64,000 nt of DNA from NCBI RefSeq assembly GCF_044466355.1, contig NZ_JBITMQ010000009.1, forward strand, positions 124,001 through 188,000. The letters are read 5' to 3'. Shown here in pieces: positions 49,111-56,879 of this stretch; the first letter of the stretch is position 1, and every line of letters starts with the position of its first letter. The notes under the pieces were generated by a model. That model had not been told where the DNA came from and made no database searches. It worked only from the letters and a program-made list of their open reading frames with translations. Source of the DNA: Actinophytocola sp044466355 (GTDB taxonomy: Bacteria; Actinomycetota; Actinomycetes; Mycobacteriales; Pseudonocardiaceae). Both the position numbers and the translations under genes were made by a program.

Positions 49111-50367
49111 CTACGCGGGCACCCCCGCGAACGCAGGGGACAACGGCACGCCGTCCCACCCACCGGGCGGGGCTTGCAGACCGAACAGCGAGGCCACCGT
49201 CGGCGCGACGTCCATCGTCCGCGCGGGTGCCGACGACACCAGCCCGCGCCGGACCAGCGGATGGCCGCCCGAGACGACCAGCGGGATCGGCTCGCTCGCG
49301 GGGTGCCCGTGGTTGCCCGGGACGGGGTTGGAGATCACGGTCGGATCCGTGAACCGCCAGCCCGCCTCGCAGAAGACGACCAGGTCACCGGCGTTCGAGC
49401 CGAGGTGGAGCCCGGCCGGGGCGTGCACGGACAACACGCCGGGCGTCGCGAGCGCGATCGACCGCATCCGCGCGACCGCCTCGGCCCGGTCGTCCGCGGG
49501 CCCGGTCCAGTACAGGAGGTCCGCGCCACCGTTCTGCGCGATCCGGAACCGGCCGTCCAGGAACGCGTCGTCGTCCAGCCGCCCGGCCAGGTTCACCACC
49601 GACAACGGCAGGGACCAGTCCATCGAGTGGTCCGCGAGGACGATCACGACCGACCGGTCCCACAGCCCACGCCACCGCAGGTGCTCGACGAACCGCGCGA
49701 GCTGGGCGTCCGTGTCGATCAACGCGAGCGTGCGCAGGAGGCGCACCGACGAGCCGGTCAGGTCCGCGTGCCCGAACCGGTCGACGTCGCCGAGGTTCGC
49801 GAACACCAGCGCCGGGTCGTGGTCGTCGATCACCCGCAGTACGGCGTCCATGGTGAACACGTCCGGCGCGTGGTCGGTGATCGGCAGCATCGGCTCCGGC
49901 GTCCACCGGTGCGTCGCCCGCTCGCCGAACACGCCGAACAGGTAGTCCTTCGACAGCACACTGGCGGTCGCGAGCCCCAGTTCCGCGGGCAGCCGGTCGA
50001 GCAGGGTCGGCACCAGGAGGTCACTCGCCAGCCCCAGGTCGCGCACCTCGCCCAGTGCCGGATCCCAGACGGAGTTGGCGGGCACGCCGGAGCGGACGGG
50101 CCAGACGCCGGACATCATCGCGACGTGGTTGGGGATCGTCTCGGCCACGGTGATCGACCGGGCGGCCGCGAACGAGGTTCCCCGCGCGACGAGGGAACGC
50201 AGCGTCGGCAGGTACGCGCCGACGGCCTCGTCCGGGCGGCAACCGTCGACTACGAGCACGTACACCCGCAGGTCCGACGCCGCCCTGGCGACCGAGGACG
50301 TGAACGCGGTGAGGGCGACCGCGCCGGCCACCCCACCCAGGAGCGACCGGCGGGAGATCGCCGTCAT
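49111..50367 (-). CDS. Tat-exported alkaline phosphatase-superfamily phosphodiesterase/pyrophosphatase
   Basis: 418 residues. The Tat signal reads SRRSLLGGVAGAVALTAFTSSVARA. The AlkP/NPP fold is seen in VYVLVVDGCRPDEA (metal Asp), the nucleophile Thr in SITVAETIPNHVAMMSG, ALVFANLGDVDRFGHAD, VIVLADHSMDWSL and GNHGHPASEPI. It hydrolyses phosphodiesters or phosphomonoesters outside the cell. ATG 50367 overlaps the phoD stop by 4 nt. Confidence 0.87.
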   Translation of the reverse strand: MTAISRRSLLGGVAGAVALTAFTSSVARAASDLRVYVLVVDGCRPDEAVGAYLPTLRSLVARGTSFAAARSITVAETIPNHVAMMSGVWPVRSGVPANSVWDPALGEVRDLGLASDLLVPTLLDRLPAELGLATASVLSKDYLFGVFGERATHRWTPEPMLPITDHAPDVFTMDAVLRVIDDHDPALVFANLGDVDRFGHADLTGSSVRLLRTLALIDTDAQLARFVEHLRWRGLWDRSVVIVLADHSMDWSLPLSVVNLAGRLDDDAFLDGRFRIAQNGGADLLYWTGPADDRAEAVARMRSIALATPGVLSVHAPAGLHLGSNAGDLVVFCEAGWRFTDPTVISNPVPGNHGHPASEPIPLVVSGGHPLVRRGLVSSAPARTMDVAPTVASLFGLQAPPGGWDGVPLSPAFAGVPA

Positions 50368-51989
50368 GGCGCGATCGGGGTGCCGACGGACCGCACCTGC
50401 TGCGTACCCGCACGGGTCCGGAACGACCGGGCCCACGTCAGCGCGCTGGCCGGGTCGGCCTTGTTCGCGAGGTAGTACCAGTCCATCTGCGCCCCGGCGG
50501 GCGTCACCTCGAGCACGGACGCGCCGTGGGAGTCGAGCTCGCAGTACCTGATGTGCCGGTTCAGCGCCTGCACCGCCGTCTCCAGCAGGACCGACGTGGT
50601 CCTCGGCGGCGCGCCGACGATGTCGTCGATGTTGTCCGAGGTCACCGACGTGCACACGAACTCGGTGGCCACCGACTTGGACAGCAGCGGGTACAACCCG
50701 GCGTCCCTCGGCACGTCGCTCGCCCACGACGAGTGGATGTCGCCGGTGAGGAAGACCGTGTCGCGGACGCCGTTGTTCGCGAGCGTCGCCAGCAGCCGCC
50801 GCCGGTCGGCCGCGTAGCCGTCCCACTGGTCCGGGTTGATCGAGATGCCTTCGCTGGGCAGGCCGAGCAGCTCCGCGAGCGGGCCGAGCAGGTCCGGCGA
50901 CAGCGGCGGCAGTTGCAGTGGCGCGACCATGACCGACGTGCCGACGAGCTTCCACTGCGCACCGCTCGTGACCAGGCCGTTCTCCAGCCACGCCATCTGC
51001 TCGGCGCCGGTCAGCGTGCGGTTCGGGTCGTCGGCGGCGCCGTCGCCGACGCCCACCTGCTGCGAGCGGTAGCTGCGCAGGTCCAGCATGGACAGCTCGG
51101 CCAGCAACCCGAACCGCAGCCGCCGGTAGATGCGGTCGGCTTCGTTGCGTACCGGCATCCACTCGAAGTACGCCTGGTGGGCGACCGCCTTGCGGGTCGC
51201 GTAGTCGCCCTCGGTGCCGGGCGTGTGGTTCTCGGCTCCGCCGGACCACGCATCGTTCGCGACCTCGTGGTCGTCCCAGGTCGCGATGAAGGGGACGGTC
51301 GCGTGCAGGCGCCTGAGGTGCTCGTCGGACTTGTACTGCGCGTGGCGGCGCCGGTAGTCGGCGAGCGTGAGGATCTCGTGCGGCGGGTCGTGCGGGCGCA
51401 CGGCCTCGCCGTTGAAGTCGCCCGCGTACTCGTAGATGTAGTCGCCGAGGTGGAGCACGGCGTCGAGGTCGCCGCGTTCGGCCAGGTAGCGGTAGGCGGC
51501 GAAGTGACCGGCCGGGACGTTCGAGCAGGACACCACGCCGAACCGCAGGCGCGTGACGGCCGCCGACAGCCCGGGCGCGGTGCGGGTCGTGCCCGTCGCG
51601 GACACGGCGCCGTCCAGGCGGAAGCGGTAGTGGTACGTCGTCGCGGGGTTCAGGCCGGTGGCGTCGACCTTCACGGTGTGGTCGCGGCCGGGGCCGGTGG
51701 TCACCGAACCGGACGCGACGATGGTCGCGAACGCCGGGTCGGCGGCGACCTCCCAGAGCACGTTCACGGTCGGGCCGACTCCGGAGCCCGGGGTCGCGTC
51801 GGGGGTCGGGGTGACGCGGGTCCACAGCAGGACCGCGTCGGGCAGGGGGTCGCCGGACGCGACGCCGTGTGCGAACACCGGCTCGTCGGCGGCGGTGGCG
51901 GTGGCGGGGAGGGCGGCGGCACCGAGGACCACACCGGCGGTGGCGGCACCCGCACGCAGTACGGATCGACGGTCGTAGGTCTGCTCCAT
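50364..51989 (-). CDS. phoD: Tat-exported PhoD-type alkaline phosphatase
   Basis: 541 residues. The Tat signal is DRRSVLRAGAATAGVVLGAAALPATA. PhoD marks: FAHGVASGDPLPDAVLLWTRV, VSCSN, DAVLHLGDYIYEYAG, ATWDDHEVANDAW and LTGDIHSSWASD (metal ligands). It releases phosphate from phosphomono/diesters and wall teichoic polymers. ATG 51989 is used; the longer in-frame extension lacks a Tat motif. First gene of an operon with a second exported phosphatase and an F420-type enzyme; no clear PHO box is seen upstream. Confidence 0.93.
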   Translation of the reverse strand: MEQTYDRRSVLRAGAATAGVVLGAAALPATATAADEPVFAHGVASGDPLPDAVLLWTRVTPTPDATPGSGVGPTVNVLWEVAADPAFATIVASGSVTTGPGRDHTVKVDATGLNPATTYHYRFRLDGAVSATGTTRTAPGLSAAVTRLRFGVVSCSNVPAGHFAAYRYLAERGDLDAVLHLGDYIYEYAGDFNGEAVRPHDPPHEILTLADYRRRHAQYKSDEHLRRLHATVPFIATWDDHEVANDAWSGGAENHTPGTEGDYATRKAVAHQAYFEWMPVRNEADRIYRRLRFGLLAELSMLDLRSYRSQQVGVGDGAADDPNRTLTGAEQMAWLENGLVTSGAQWKLVGTSVMVAPLQLPPLSPDLLGPLAELLGLPSEGISINPDQWDGYAADRRRLLATLANNGVRDTVFLTGDIHSSWASDVPRDAGLYPLLSKSVATEFVCTSVTSDNIDDIVGAPPRTTSVLLETAVQALNRHIRYCELDSHGASVLEVTPAGAQMDWYYLANKADPASALTWARSFRTRAGTQQVRSVGTPIAP

Positions 51990-52064
51990 GAGCTTCGATC
52001 CTGGCCGTGCCAGGGGGTGTGACATACAGCCGTTCTGCGTAAACATTCCGTGCACAATTGCCAC

Positions 52065-52092
52065 TTACTCGGAGTAGGTTACTCGTGGTAGG
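52065..52092 (+). promoter_or_regulatory. Tandem 14-bp repeats covering the SDR promoter
   Basis: TTACTCGGAGTAGG (52065-52078) and TTACTCGTGGTAGG (52079-52092) lie head to tail. The first contains TACTC-G-GAGTA, a short palindrome, and each ends in TAGG that forms TAGGTT with the next base pair; the second TAGGTT (52089-52094) is 7 nt from the start codon and is the likely -10. A repressor binding here would cover the promoter. Confidence 0.55.
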
Positions 52093-52101
52093 TTCGCGTT
52101 C

Positions 52102-52998
52102 ATGAGCAAGAACGTGCGTGGCAAGGTCGTGGTCGTCACGGGTGCGGCACGGGGCATCGGCGCCGGGCTCGCACGCGACCTGTCGGCGAAGGGCGCGAAG
52201 GTGGCGCTCGTCGGGCTCGAGGTCGAGGAGCTGACCAAGGTCGCCGCCGAGTGCGGCGCGGACGCCGGTGCCTGGGAGGCCGACGTCACCAGCTGGGACG
52301 ACCTGGAGCGGGCGACCGCCGCGATCGTCGAGCGCTACGGCCGGATCGACGCGGTCGTGGCCAACGCGGGCATCGCGGCCACCGGCTTCACCCGTTCCAT
52401 CGACCCCGCCGCGTTCGAGCGCGTGATCAACGTGGACCTGCTCGGCGTGTGGAAGACGGTCCGGGTCACGCTGCCCCACCTGGTGAAGTCCCGGGGCTAC
52501 GCGATGCTCGTGTCGTCCGCGGCGGCGATCATCCACATCCCCGGCAACGCCGCGTACTCGGCGGCGAAGGCGGGCGTGGAGGCGTTCGCGAACTCGCTGC
52601 GCGCGGAGGTCCGACACCTCGGCGTGGACGTCGGCGTCGTGCACCCGACGTGGATCTCGACCGACATGGTCAACACGGCCGACGAGCACCCGGTGTTCGG
52701 CAAGCTGCGGGGCGCCGCGGGCGGGCTGGCGGGCAAGACCTACCCGCTGTCGTTGGCGGTCGGCCTGATGTCGGCCGGCGTCGCGCGCCGGTCCCGGGTC
52801 GTGCACGTCCCGGGCTGGGTCGGCGTCGTGAAGCTGGTCCGCGCACTGGTGCCGAGGGTCGTCGAGCTGTACGCGCGGAAGATCATGCCCGCGGCGGACA
52901 AGGCGGCGCTGGAGGACATCGCGAAGCGCGGCGCCGTCGAGTCGAGCCTCGTCGGCCCCGGCGCGAAAGCTGCGGCCGACCGCGAGCGTGCGCTATAA
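52102..52998 (+). CDS. Short-chain dehydrogenase/reductase
   Basis: 298 residues. Classical SDR: VVVVTGAARGIGAGLA, VVANAGIAATGF, MLVSSAAAIIHIPGNAAYSAAKAGVE (Ser-Tyr-Lys catalytic set) and a C-terminal extension to ~298 with hydrophobic stretches. It uses NAD(P)H on an unknown carbonyl or alcohol. ATG 52102 has TAGGTT at 52089-52094, 7 nt upstream: leaderless. The following PPOX gene has its own -10 inside this gene's stop codon region. Confidence 0.92.
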   Translation: MSKNVRGKVVVVTGAARGIGAGLARDLSAKGAKVALVGLEVEELTKVAAECGADAGAWEADVTSWDDLERATAAIVERYGRIDAVVANAGIAATGFTRSIDPAAFERVINVDLLGVWKTVRVTLPHLVKSRGYAMLVSSAAAIIHIPGNAAYSAAKAGVEAFANSLRAEVRHLGVDVGVVHPTWISTDMVNTADEHPVFGKLRGAAGGLAGKTYPLSLAVGLMSAGVARRSRVVHVPGWVGVVKLVRALVPRVVELYARKIMPAADKAALEDIAKRGAVESSLVGPGAKAAADRERAL

Positions 52999-53006
52999 CC
53001 GGTGCC

Positions 53007-53471
53007 ATGTCGCGACGTGGCCAGGTGCAGATGACACCCGAGGAGATCACCGCGTTCCTCGGGGAGGGCAGGACCGCGAACATCGCGACCATGGGCCCGA
53101 ACGGCAGGCCACACCTGGTGGCGCTGTGGTACGTGCCGCGCGGCGACGTGATCGAGACGTGGACCTACGCCAAGTCGCAGAAGGCGCTGAACCTGCGGCG
53201 CCTGCCGCAGGCGACGATCCTGGTGGAGACCGGCGACTCCTACGAGAAGCTGCGCGGCGTCTCCATGGAGTGTGACGTCGAGCTGGTGACGGACACCGAG
53301 AAGATCACGCTGATCGGGCAGCAGCTCATGCACCGCTACGCCGAGAACCCGCAGGTGGCGACGGCGGGCAGCCAGTTCGTGCGGCTGCAGGCGCCGAAGC
53401 GGGTCGGCCTGGTCTGCCGGCCGACGAAGATCGTCAGCTGGGACCACTCGAAGCTAGGCGGCACCTACTGA
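53007..53471 (+). CDS. PPOX-class F420-dependent oxidoreductase (pyridoxamine-oxidase fold)
   Basis: 154 residues. Split-barrel fold: ITAFLGEGRTANIATMGPNGRPHLVALWYV, YAKSQKALNLRRLPQATILVETG, and a basic C-terminal RVGLVCRPTKIVSWDHSKL. Cofactor F420 or FMN is likely; substrate unknown. TATAAC at 52994-52999, which includes the upstream stop, is 7 nt from the ATG, indicating leaderless expression. Its 3' end overlaps the convergent YciI gene by 18 bp. Confidence 0.87.
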   Translation: MSRRGQVQMTPEEITAFLGEGRTANIATMGPNGRPHLVALWYVPRGDVIETWTYAKSQKALNLRRLPQATILVETGDSYEKLRGVSMECDVELVTDTEKITLIGQQLMHRYAENPQVATAGSQFVRLQAPKRVGLVCRPTKIVSWDHSKLGGTY

Positions 53472-53738
53472 GCCGAGGACGAGCTTCCACTCGTTGATCG
53501 TCCGCTTCGCGGCGACCCCGTCGACCGTGTACGGGTCCTCGGCCAGCAACCGGTCCAGCTCGGCCCGGTCGGCCACCTGGTAGATCGCGAACCCGGCCGA
53601 GTCGTCCGCCCACGGGCCCGCCGCGCCGACCTTGCCCTGCTCGACCAGCGCCTGCAGGTAGGCCCGGTGCCGCGGCCTGCTGTCCGTGAGCTTCGCGGCG
53701 TCGTCGACGTAGGTGGTCTCCACGGTGTACCAGGCCAT
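53454..53738 (-). CDS. YciI-like protein
   Basis: 94 residues. Opening MAWYTVETTYVDDAAKL, core RPRHRAYLQALVEQGKVGAAGPWADDSAGFAIYQVADRAELDRLLAEDPYTVDGV, and tail INEWKLVLGSV are characteristic of YciI. Function in actinomycetes is unclear; YciI proteins are small dimeric ferredoxin-like folds. TACCAT at 53750-53745 is 6 nt before the ATG. Divergent from the SigE-type gene at 53773, the two starts being 35 bp apart, and overlaps the PPOX gene at its end. Confidence 0.85.
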   Translation of the reverse strand: MAWYTVETTYVDDAAKLTDSRPRHRAYLQALVEQGKVGAAGPWADDSAGFAIYQVADRAELDRLLAEDPYTVDGVAAKRTINEWKLVLGSVGAA

Positions 53739-53772
53739 GGCGGCATGGTACCGGTGCCGATAGGGTTCTGTT

Positions 53773-54357
53773 GTGACTGGGGACCTCAGCGCGGAACGCA
53801 GTGTCGAGCGGACACTGGGCCACCTGCGCGCGATCGACACCGGCAGTTTTCCGGTGCCGCAGGCGCAGCAGGCGCCACTGACGCTCGAGGACCTGTACCG
53901 CACCCATCGCATGCGCCTGGTACGCCTGGCGCTGCTGCTGGTCGACGAACCGGCGACGGCCGAGGACGTCGTGCAGGAGGCGTTCACCGGCCTCCACCGC
54001 AACTGGGGCAACCTGCGTGACGCCGCCGCCGCGGTCGGGTACCTGCGGACCGCGGTCGTGAACGGTTCCCGCTCGGTGCTGCGGCGGCGCAAGACCGCCC
54101 GTGAGTACACGCCCCCGCACCAGGTCAACGCCCGGTCCGCGGAGAGCCTCGCGATGCTGACGGCCGAGCACCAGTCGGTGGTGCGCGCGCTGTCGCAGCT
54201 GCCGCCCCGGCAGCGGGAGGTGCTCGTGCTGCGCTACTACGGCGACCTGTCGGAGGCGGAGATCGCCGACGCCGCCGGCATCTCGAAGGGCACCGTGAAG
54301 TCCACGGCCAGCCGCGCGCTGGACGCACTGCAGAAGATCATGCGCACCCCGAACTGA
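53773..54357 (+). CDS. SigE-like ECF sigma factor, unpaired
   Basis: 194 residues. Region 2 (LEDLYRTHRMRLVRLALLLVDEPATAEDVVQEAFTGLHRNW) and region 4 (LSQLPPRQREVLVLRYYGDLSEAEIADAAGISKGTVKSTASRALDALQK) are complete. A ~35-residue N-terminal extension precedes region 2. Unlike the two others in the window it is followed by no membrane protein. GTG 53773 has TAGGGT at 53761-53766, 6 nt upstream, so the mRNA is probably leaderless. Confidence 0.9.
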   Translation: MTGDLSAERSVERTLGHLRAIDTGSFPVPQAQQAPLTLEDLYRTHRMRLVRLALLLVDEPATAEDVVQEAFTGLHRNWGNLRDAAAAVGYLRTAVVNGSRSVLRRRKTAREYTPPHQVNARSAESLAMLTAEHQSVVRALSQLPPRQREVLVLRYYGDLSEAEIADAAGISKGTVKSTASRALDALQKIMRTPN

Positions 54358-54660
54358 GGTTCGTCCACCTCCGGATGTGTGTTCGGGCACAACTCGCGGC
54401 CCGCTTCCGGGGCGTCGGTCGTCGCGCCCGGTGTGCCGGCGCGGCCCGCGGGGCAACCCATGGCGTGTGCGAGTGGGCGCGGAACCGGTTGCAGGGCCAG
54501 GTCAAGATCCAGATGACGCTCGGCGAGCGATTTTTCACCCAGTCGCCGACTGGATTCGTTAGGTGATAACGCGACTGCATTGATACATTGTGAATAATCC
54601 CCAAGCGGCTCCGAGGCGCTATGGTATAGACCAATAGTGTCAGTGTTCGAGGGGTGAGGC
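54358..54660. promoter_or_regulatory. Intergenic region upstream of nagA
   Basis: 303 bp between the sigma gene and nagA. Its right half is distinctly A+T rich (TTGATACATTGTGAATAAT near 54580-54597) compared with the window average, which fits a promoter. The DasR-type site at 54620-54635 sits near its end. No protein frame of good quality is seen in either direction. Confidence 0.55.
54620..54635 (+). promoter_or_regulatory. DasR-responsive element (dre) upstream of nagA
   Basis: TATGGTATAGACCAAT matches the DasR box (about ACTGGTCTAGACCAGT) at TGGT and TAGACCA with correct spacing, 25 bp upstream of nagA. DasR is the GntR-type repressor that GlcN-6-P releases in actinomycetes. The regulator gene is not in the window; binding is inferred from the match and the gene it precedes. 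Confidence 0.8.
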
Positions 54661-55815
54661 ATGGCTGCGCAGCTGATCACCGGGGGACGGGTGGCGACAC
54701 CCGACGGCGTGCTCGACCCGGGGTGGGTCCTGGTCGACGACGGCACGATCAGCTCGGTGGGTGCCGGTGCGCCGCCCGCGCGGCCCGACGCCGAGGTGAC
54801 CGACGCGTCCGGCAGCTGGGTCCTCCCCGGCTTCGTCGACATCCACTGCCACGGCGGTGGCGGCGCCGCGTTCGCCGGGGCCGATCCGGCGACGGTGCGT
54901 CAGGTCGTCGACGCGCACACCGCGCACGGCACCACCACCATGCTCGCGAGCCTCGTCACGCGGCCCGTCCCCGAGCTGGTCGAGCAGGTCGCGGCACTGG
55001 CCGACCTCGTCCAGGAGGGGCTGGTCGCGGGCGTGCACCTCGAAGGGCCGTTCCTGTCGGCCGCGCGCTGCGGCGCCCACGACCCCGCGATCCTGCGGCC
55101 GCCGGACCCCGTCTCCGTCGACGCGCTGCTCGCCGCCGGCCGCGGGACCATCCGGATGGTGACCGTCGCGCCCGAGCTGGACGGCGCGGTGCCCGCGGTG
55201 AAACGCCTGGTCGACGCCGGTGTCATCGCCGCCATCGGGCACACCGACGCACGCGCCGACGACGTCGTGCCCGCCGTGGACGCGGGCGCGAGCGTCGCGA
55301 CGCACCTGTTCAACGGCATGCGGCCGCTGCACCACCGCGAACCCGGCCCGATCGGTGCCCTGCTGGACGACGAGCGGGTGACCGTCGAGCTGATCTGCGA
55401 CCTCGTCCACCTGCACCCGACGATCGTGCGGCTCGCCGCGCGGCACGCGGGGGCAGGCCGGACCGTGCTCATCACGGACGCGATCGCGGCCGCCGCCGCG
55501 GGCGACGGGGTCTACGACATCGGCGGGCTCGAGGTGGACGTGACCGACGGCGTGCCGACGCTCGCGGGCGGCGGTTCGCTTGCGGGCAGCACGCTCACCA
55601 TGGACGCCGCGTTCCGCAACCTCGTGCAGAGCTGCGGTCTCGGCGTGCTGGACGCCGTCGCCGCCGCCGCCACCCGGCCCGCGGAGCTGCTCGGCCTCGG
55701 CAACGTGACCGGCAGGCTCGCCGCCGGGTACGCCGCCGACGTGGTGCTGCTCGACGACGCGCTGCGACCGACGTCCGTCATGAAGCGCGGCGAGTGGGTA
55801 CCGTCCGTGTCGTGA
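54661..55815 (+). CDS. nagA: N-acetylglucosamine-6-phosphate deacetylase
   Basis: 384 residues, amidohydrolase. Landmarks: VLPGFVDIHCHGGGG (HxH), HLEGPFLS (Glu metal ligand), AAIGHTDA (His), ATHLFNGMRPLHHR, and VLITDAIA (catalytic Asp). It deacetylates GlcNAc-6-P to GlcN-6-P, the metabolite that controls DasR, so it closes a feedback loop with the dre site just upstream. The ATG lies after GGGGTGAGGC. Overlaps a small membrane protein gene at its end. Confidence 0.95.
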   Translation: MAAQLITGGRVATPDGVLDPGWVLVDDGTISSVGAGAPPARPDAEVTDASGSWVLPGFVDIHCHGGGGAAFAGADPATVRQVVDAHTAHGTTTMLASLVTRPVPELVEQVAALADLVQEGLVAGVHLEGPFLSAARCGAHDPAILRPPDPVSVDALLAAGRGTIRMVTVAPELDGAVPAVKRLVDAGVIAAIGHTDARADDVVPAVDAGASVATHLFNGMRPLHHREPGPIGALLDDERVTVELICDLVHLHPTIVRLAARHAGAGRTVLITDAIAAAAAGDGVYDIGGLEVDVTDGVPTLAGGGSLAGSTLTMDAAFRNLVQSCGLGVLDAVAAAATRPAELLGLGNVTGRLAAGYAADVVLLDDALRPTSVMKRGEWVPSVS

Positions 55816-56075
55816 GTGGTGACGACCCGGAACGCCTTCTCGCCGAAGCGCTGCGAGCACAGGCGACCCGCGCCCCCGCGGAGACTCCGCAGGTGGGCTA
55901 CGGGCTGCTGTCCGGCAGCGAGTTCAAGGGCCTCACCCCCGCCGCACCGGGCGACGACGCGACGACGCGGCTCGCGGAGACGACCAAACAGCTCCCCGCG
56001 CTGCTCATCCTCGTGTTGTCGCTGCTCCTGGGGCTGGCGGCGGGCGCGGTCGTCGGGCTGCTGACGCTCTTATAA
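55812..56075 (+). CDS. Small C-tail-anchored membrane protein
   Basis: 87 residues. A hydrophilic N-terminal half (SGDDPERLLAEALRAQ, GYGLLSGSEFKGL) is followed by one C-terminal transmembrane helix (about 65-87, LPALLILVLSLLLGLAAGAVVG). GTG 55812 overlaps the nagA stop (GTGA), so translation is coupled to nagA. Composition is protein-like and the TM is strong; function unknown. It may be an accessory to GlcNAc metabolism, by linkage only. Confidence 0.75.
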   Translation: MSGDDPERLLAEALRAQATRAPAETPQVGYGLLSGSEFKGLTPAAPGDDATTRLAETTKQLPALLILVLSLLLGLAAGAVVGLLTLL

Positions 56076-56108
56076 AGATCAAAGGGAAACCGCGTACCCT
56101 TTGACGAC

Positions 56109-56813
56109 GTGACGATTGCCGCCACCGTGCACACGATGTCCTTTTTGCCCTCCTGGCTCGACCCGGAGGTCATCCTGCGTGGCATGGGCGGCTGGGCGCT
56201 CGCCGTCCTGTGCCTGATCATCTTCGCGGAGTGCGGCCTGCTGGTCGGCTTCTTCCTGCCCGGCGACTCGCTGCTGTTCGTGGCGGGCCTGTTCGTGGCG
56301 ACGGGCGCGATCGCGACCCCGCTGTGGCTGGTGTGCGTGCTGGTGACGGTGTGCGCGTTCGTCGGCAACGTGTGCGGCTACTGGATCGGCGCGAAAGCCG
56401 GGCCCGCGTTGTTCAACAGGCCGAACTCGAAGCTGTTCAAGAAGGAGTACGTCGACAAGACGCACGAGTTCTTCGACAAGTACGGCGCACGCGCCATCGT
56501 CATGGCGCGCTTCGTACCGATCGTGCGAACGTTCATCACCGCGATGGCGGGCGTCGGCCGCATGGACGGCAAGCGGTACTTCACGTACTCCGCGATCGGC
56601 GGCGTCCTGTGGGCGGCGGGCATCACGATCCTCGGCTACTTCCTCGGCGAGATCTCGTTCGTGGAGAAGAACATCGAGGCGATGCTGATCCTGATCGTGC
56701 TGCTCTCGGTCGTCCCGATCATCATCGAGGTCGTCAAGGCACGCCGCGAGAAGAAGAAGCTGGCGCAGGCAGGCCCGGACGCGGCAACGGAGATCATCGA
56801 GCGCATCACGTAA
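56109..56813 (+). CDS. DedA-family membrane protein
   Basis: 234 residues. DedA/SNARE-associated marks: IFAECGLLVGFFLPGDSLLFVAG, VGNVCGYWIGAKAG, YGARAIVMARFVPIVRTFITAMAGVGRM and KRYFTYSAIGGVLWAAG, with about 5 hydrophobic segments. DedA proteins are now viewed as lipid scramblases/flippases for undecaprenyl phosphate or phosphatidylethanolamine; the R-F-x-P-x-x-R motif is intact. The start is GTG 56109 with TACCCT at 56095-56100, 8 nt upstream. A second DedA gene with the same -10 sequence lies at 59519. Confidence 0.93.
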   Translation: MTIAATVHTMSFLPSWLDPEVILRGMGGWALAVLCLIIFAECGLLVGFFLPGDSLLFVAGLFVATGAIATPLWLVCVLVTVCAFVGNVCGYWIGAKAGPALFNRPNSKLFKKEYVDKTHEFFDKYGARAIVMARFVPIVRTFITAMAGVGRMDGKRYFTYSAIGGVLWAAGITILGYFLGEISFVEKNIEAMLILIVLLSVVPIIIEVVKARREKKKLAQAGPDAATEIIERIT

Positions 56814-56879
56814 CGCGCCCCGGATCAAGATCGTCGCAATGGGAACCCAACGCCCGAACACGAGCGAGAATCTCCCATT

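Noticed and set aside
51990..52101. PHO box upstream of phoD
   Set aside because: I looked for GTTCACC-type direct repeats at 11-bp spacing and did not find a convincing pair; the repeats present belong to the opposite-strand SDR promoter.
50408..52806. N-terminal extension of the 49111 phosphatase frame to over 1200 residues
   Set aside because: The upstream part is the phoD gene read in the wrong frame; a Tat signal peptide at ATG 50367 marks the true start.
54375..54634. Short open frames on both strands between the sigma factor and nagA
   Set aside because: Low-complexity Arg/Ala/Cys readings without ribosome binding sites; the right half is A+T-rich promoter-like DNA with a DasR-type site.
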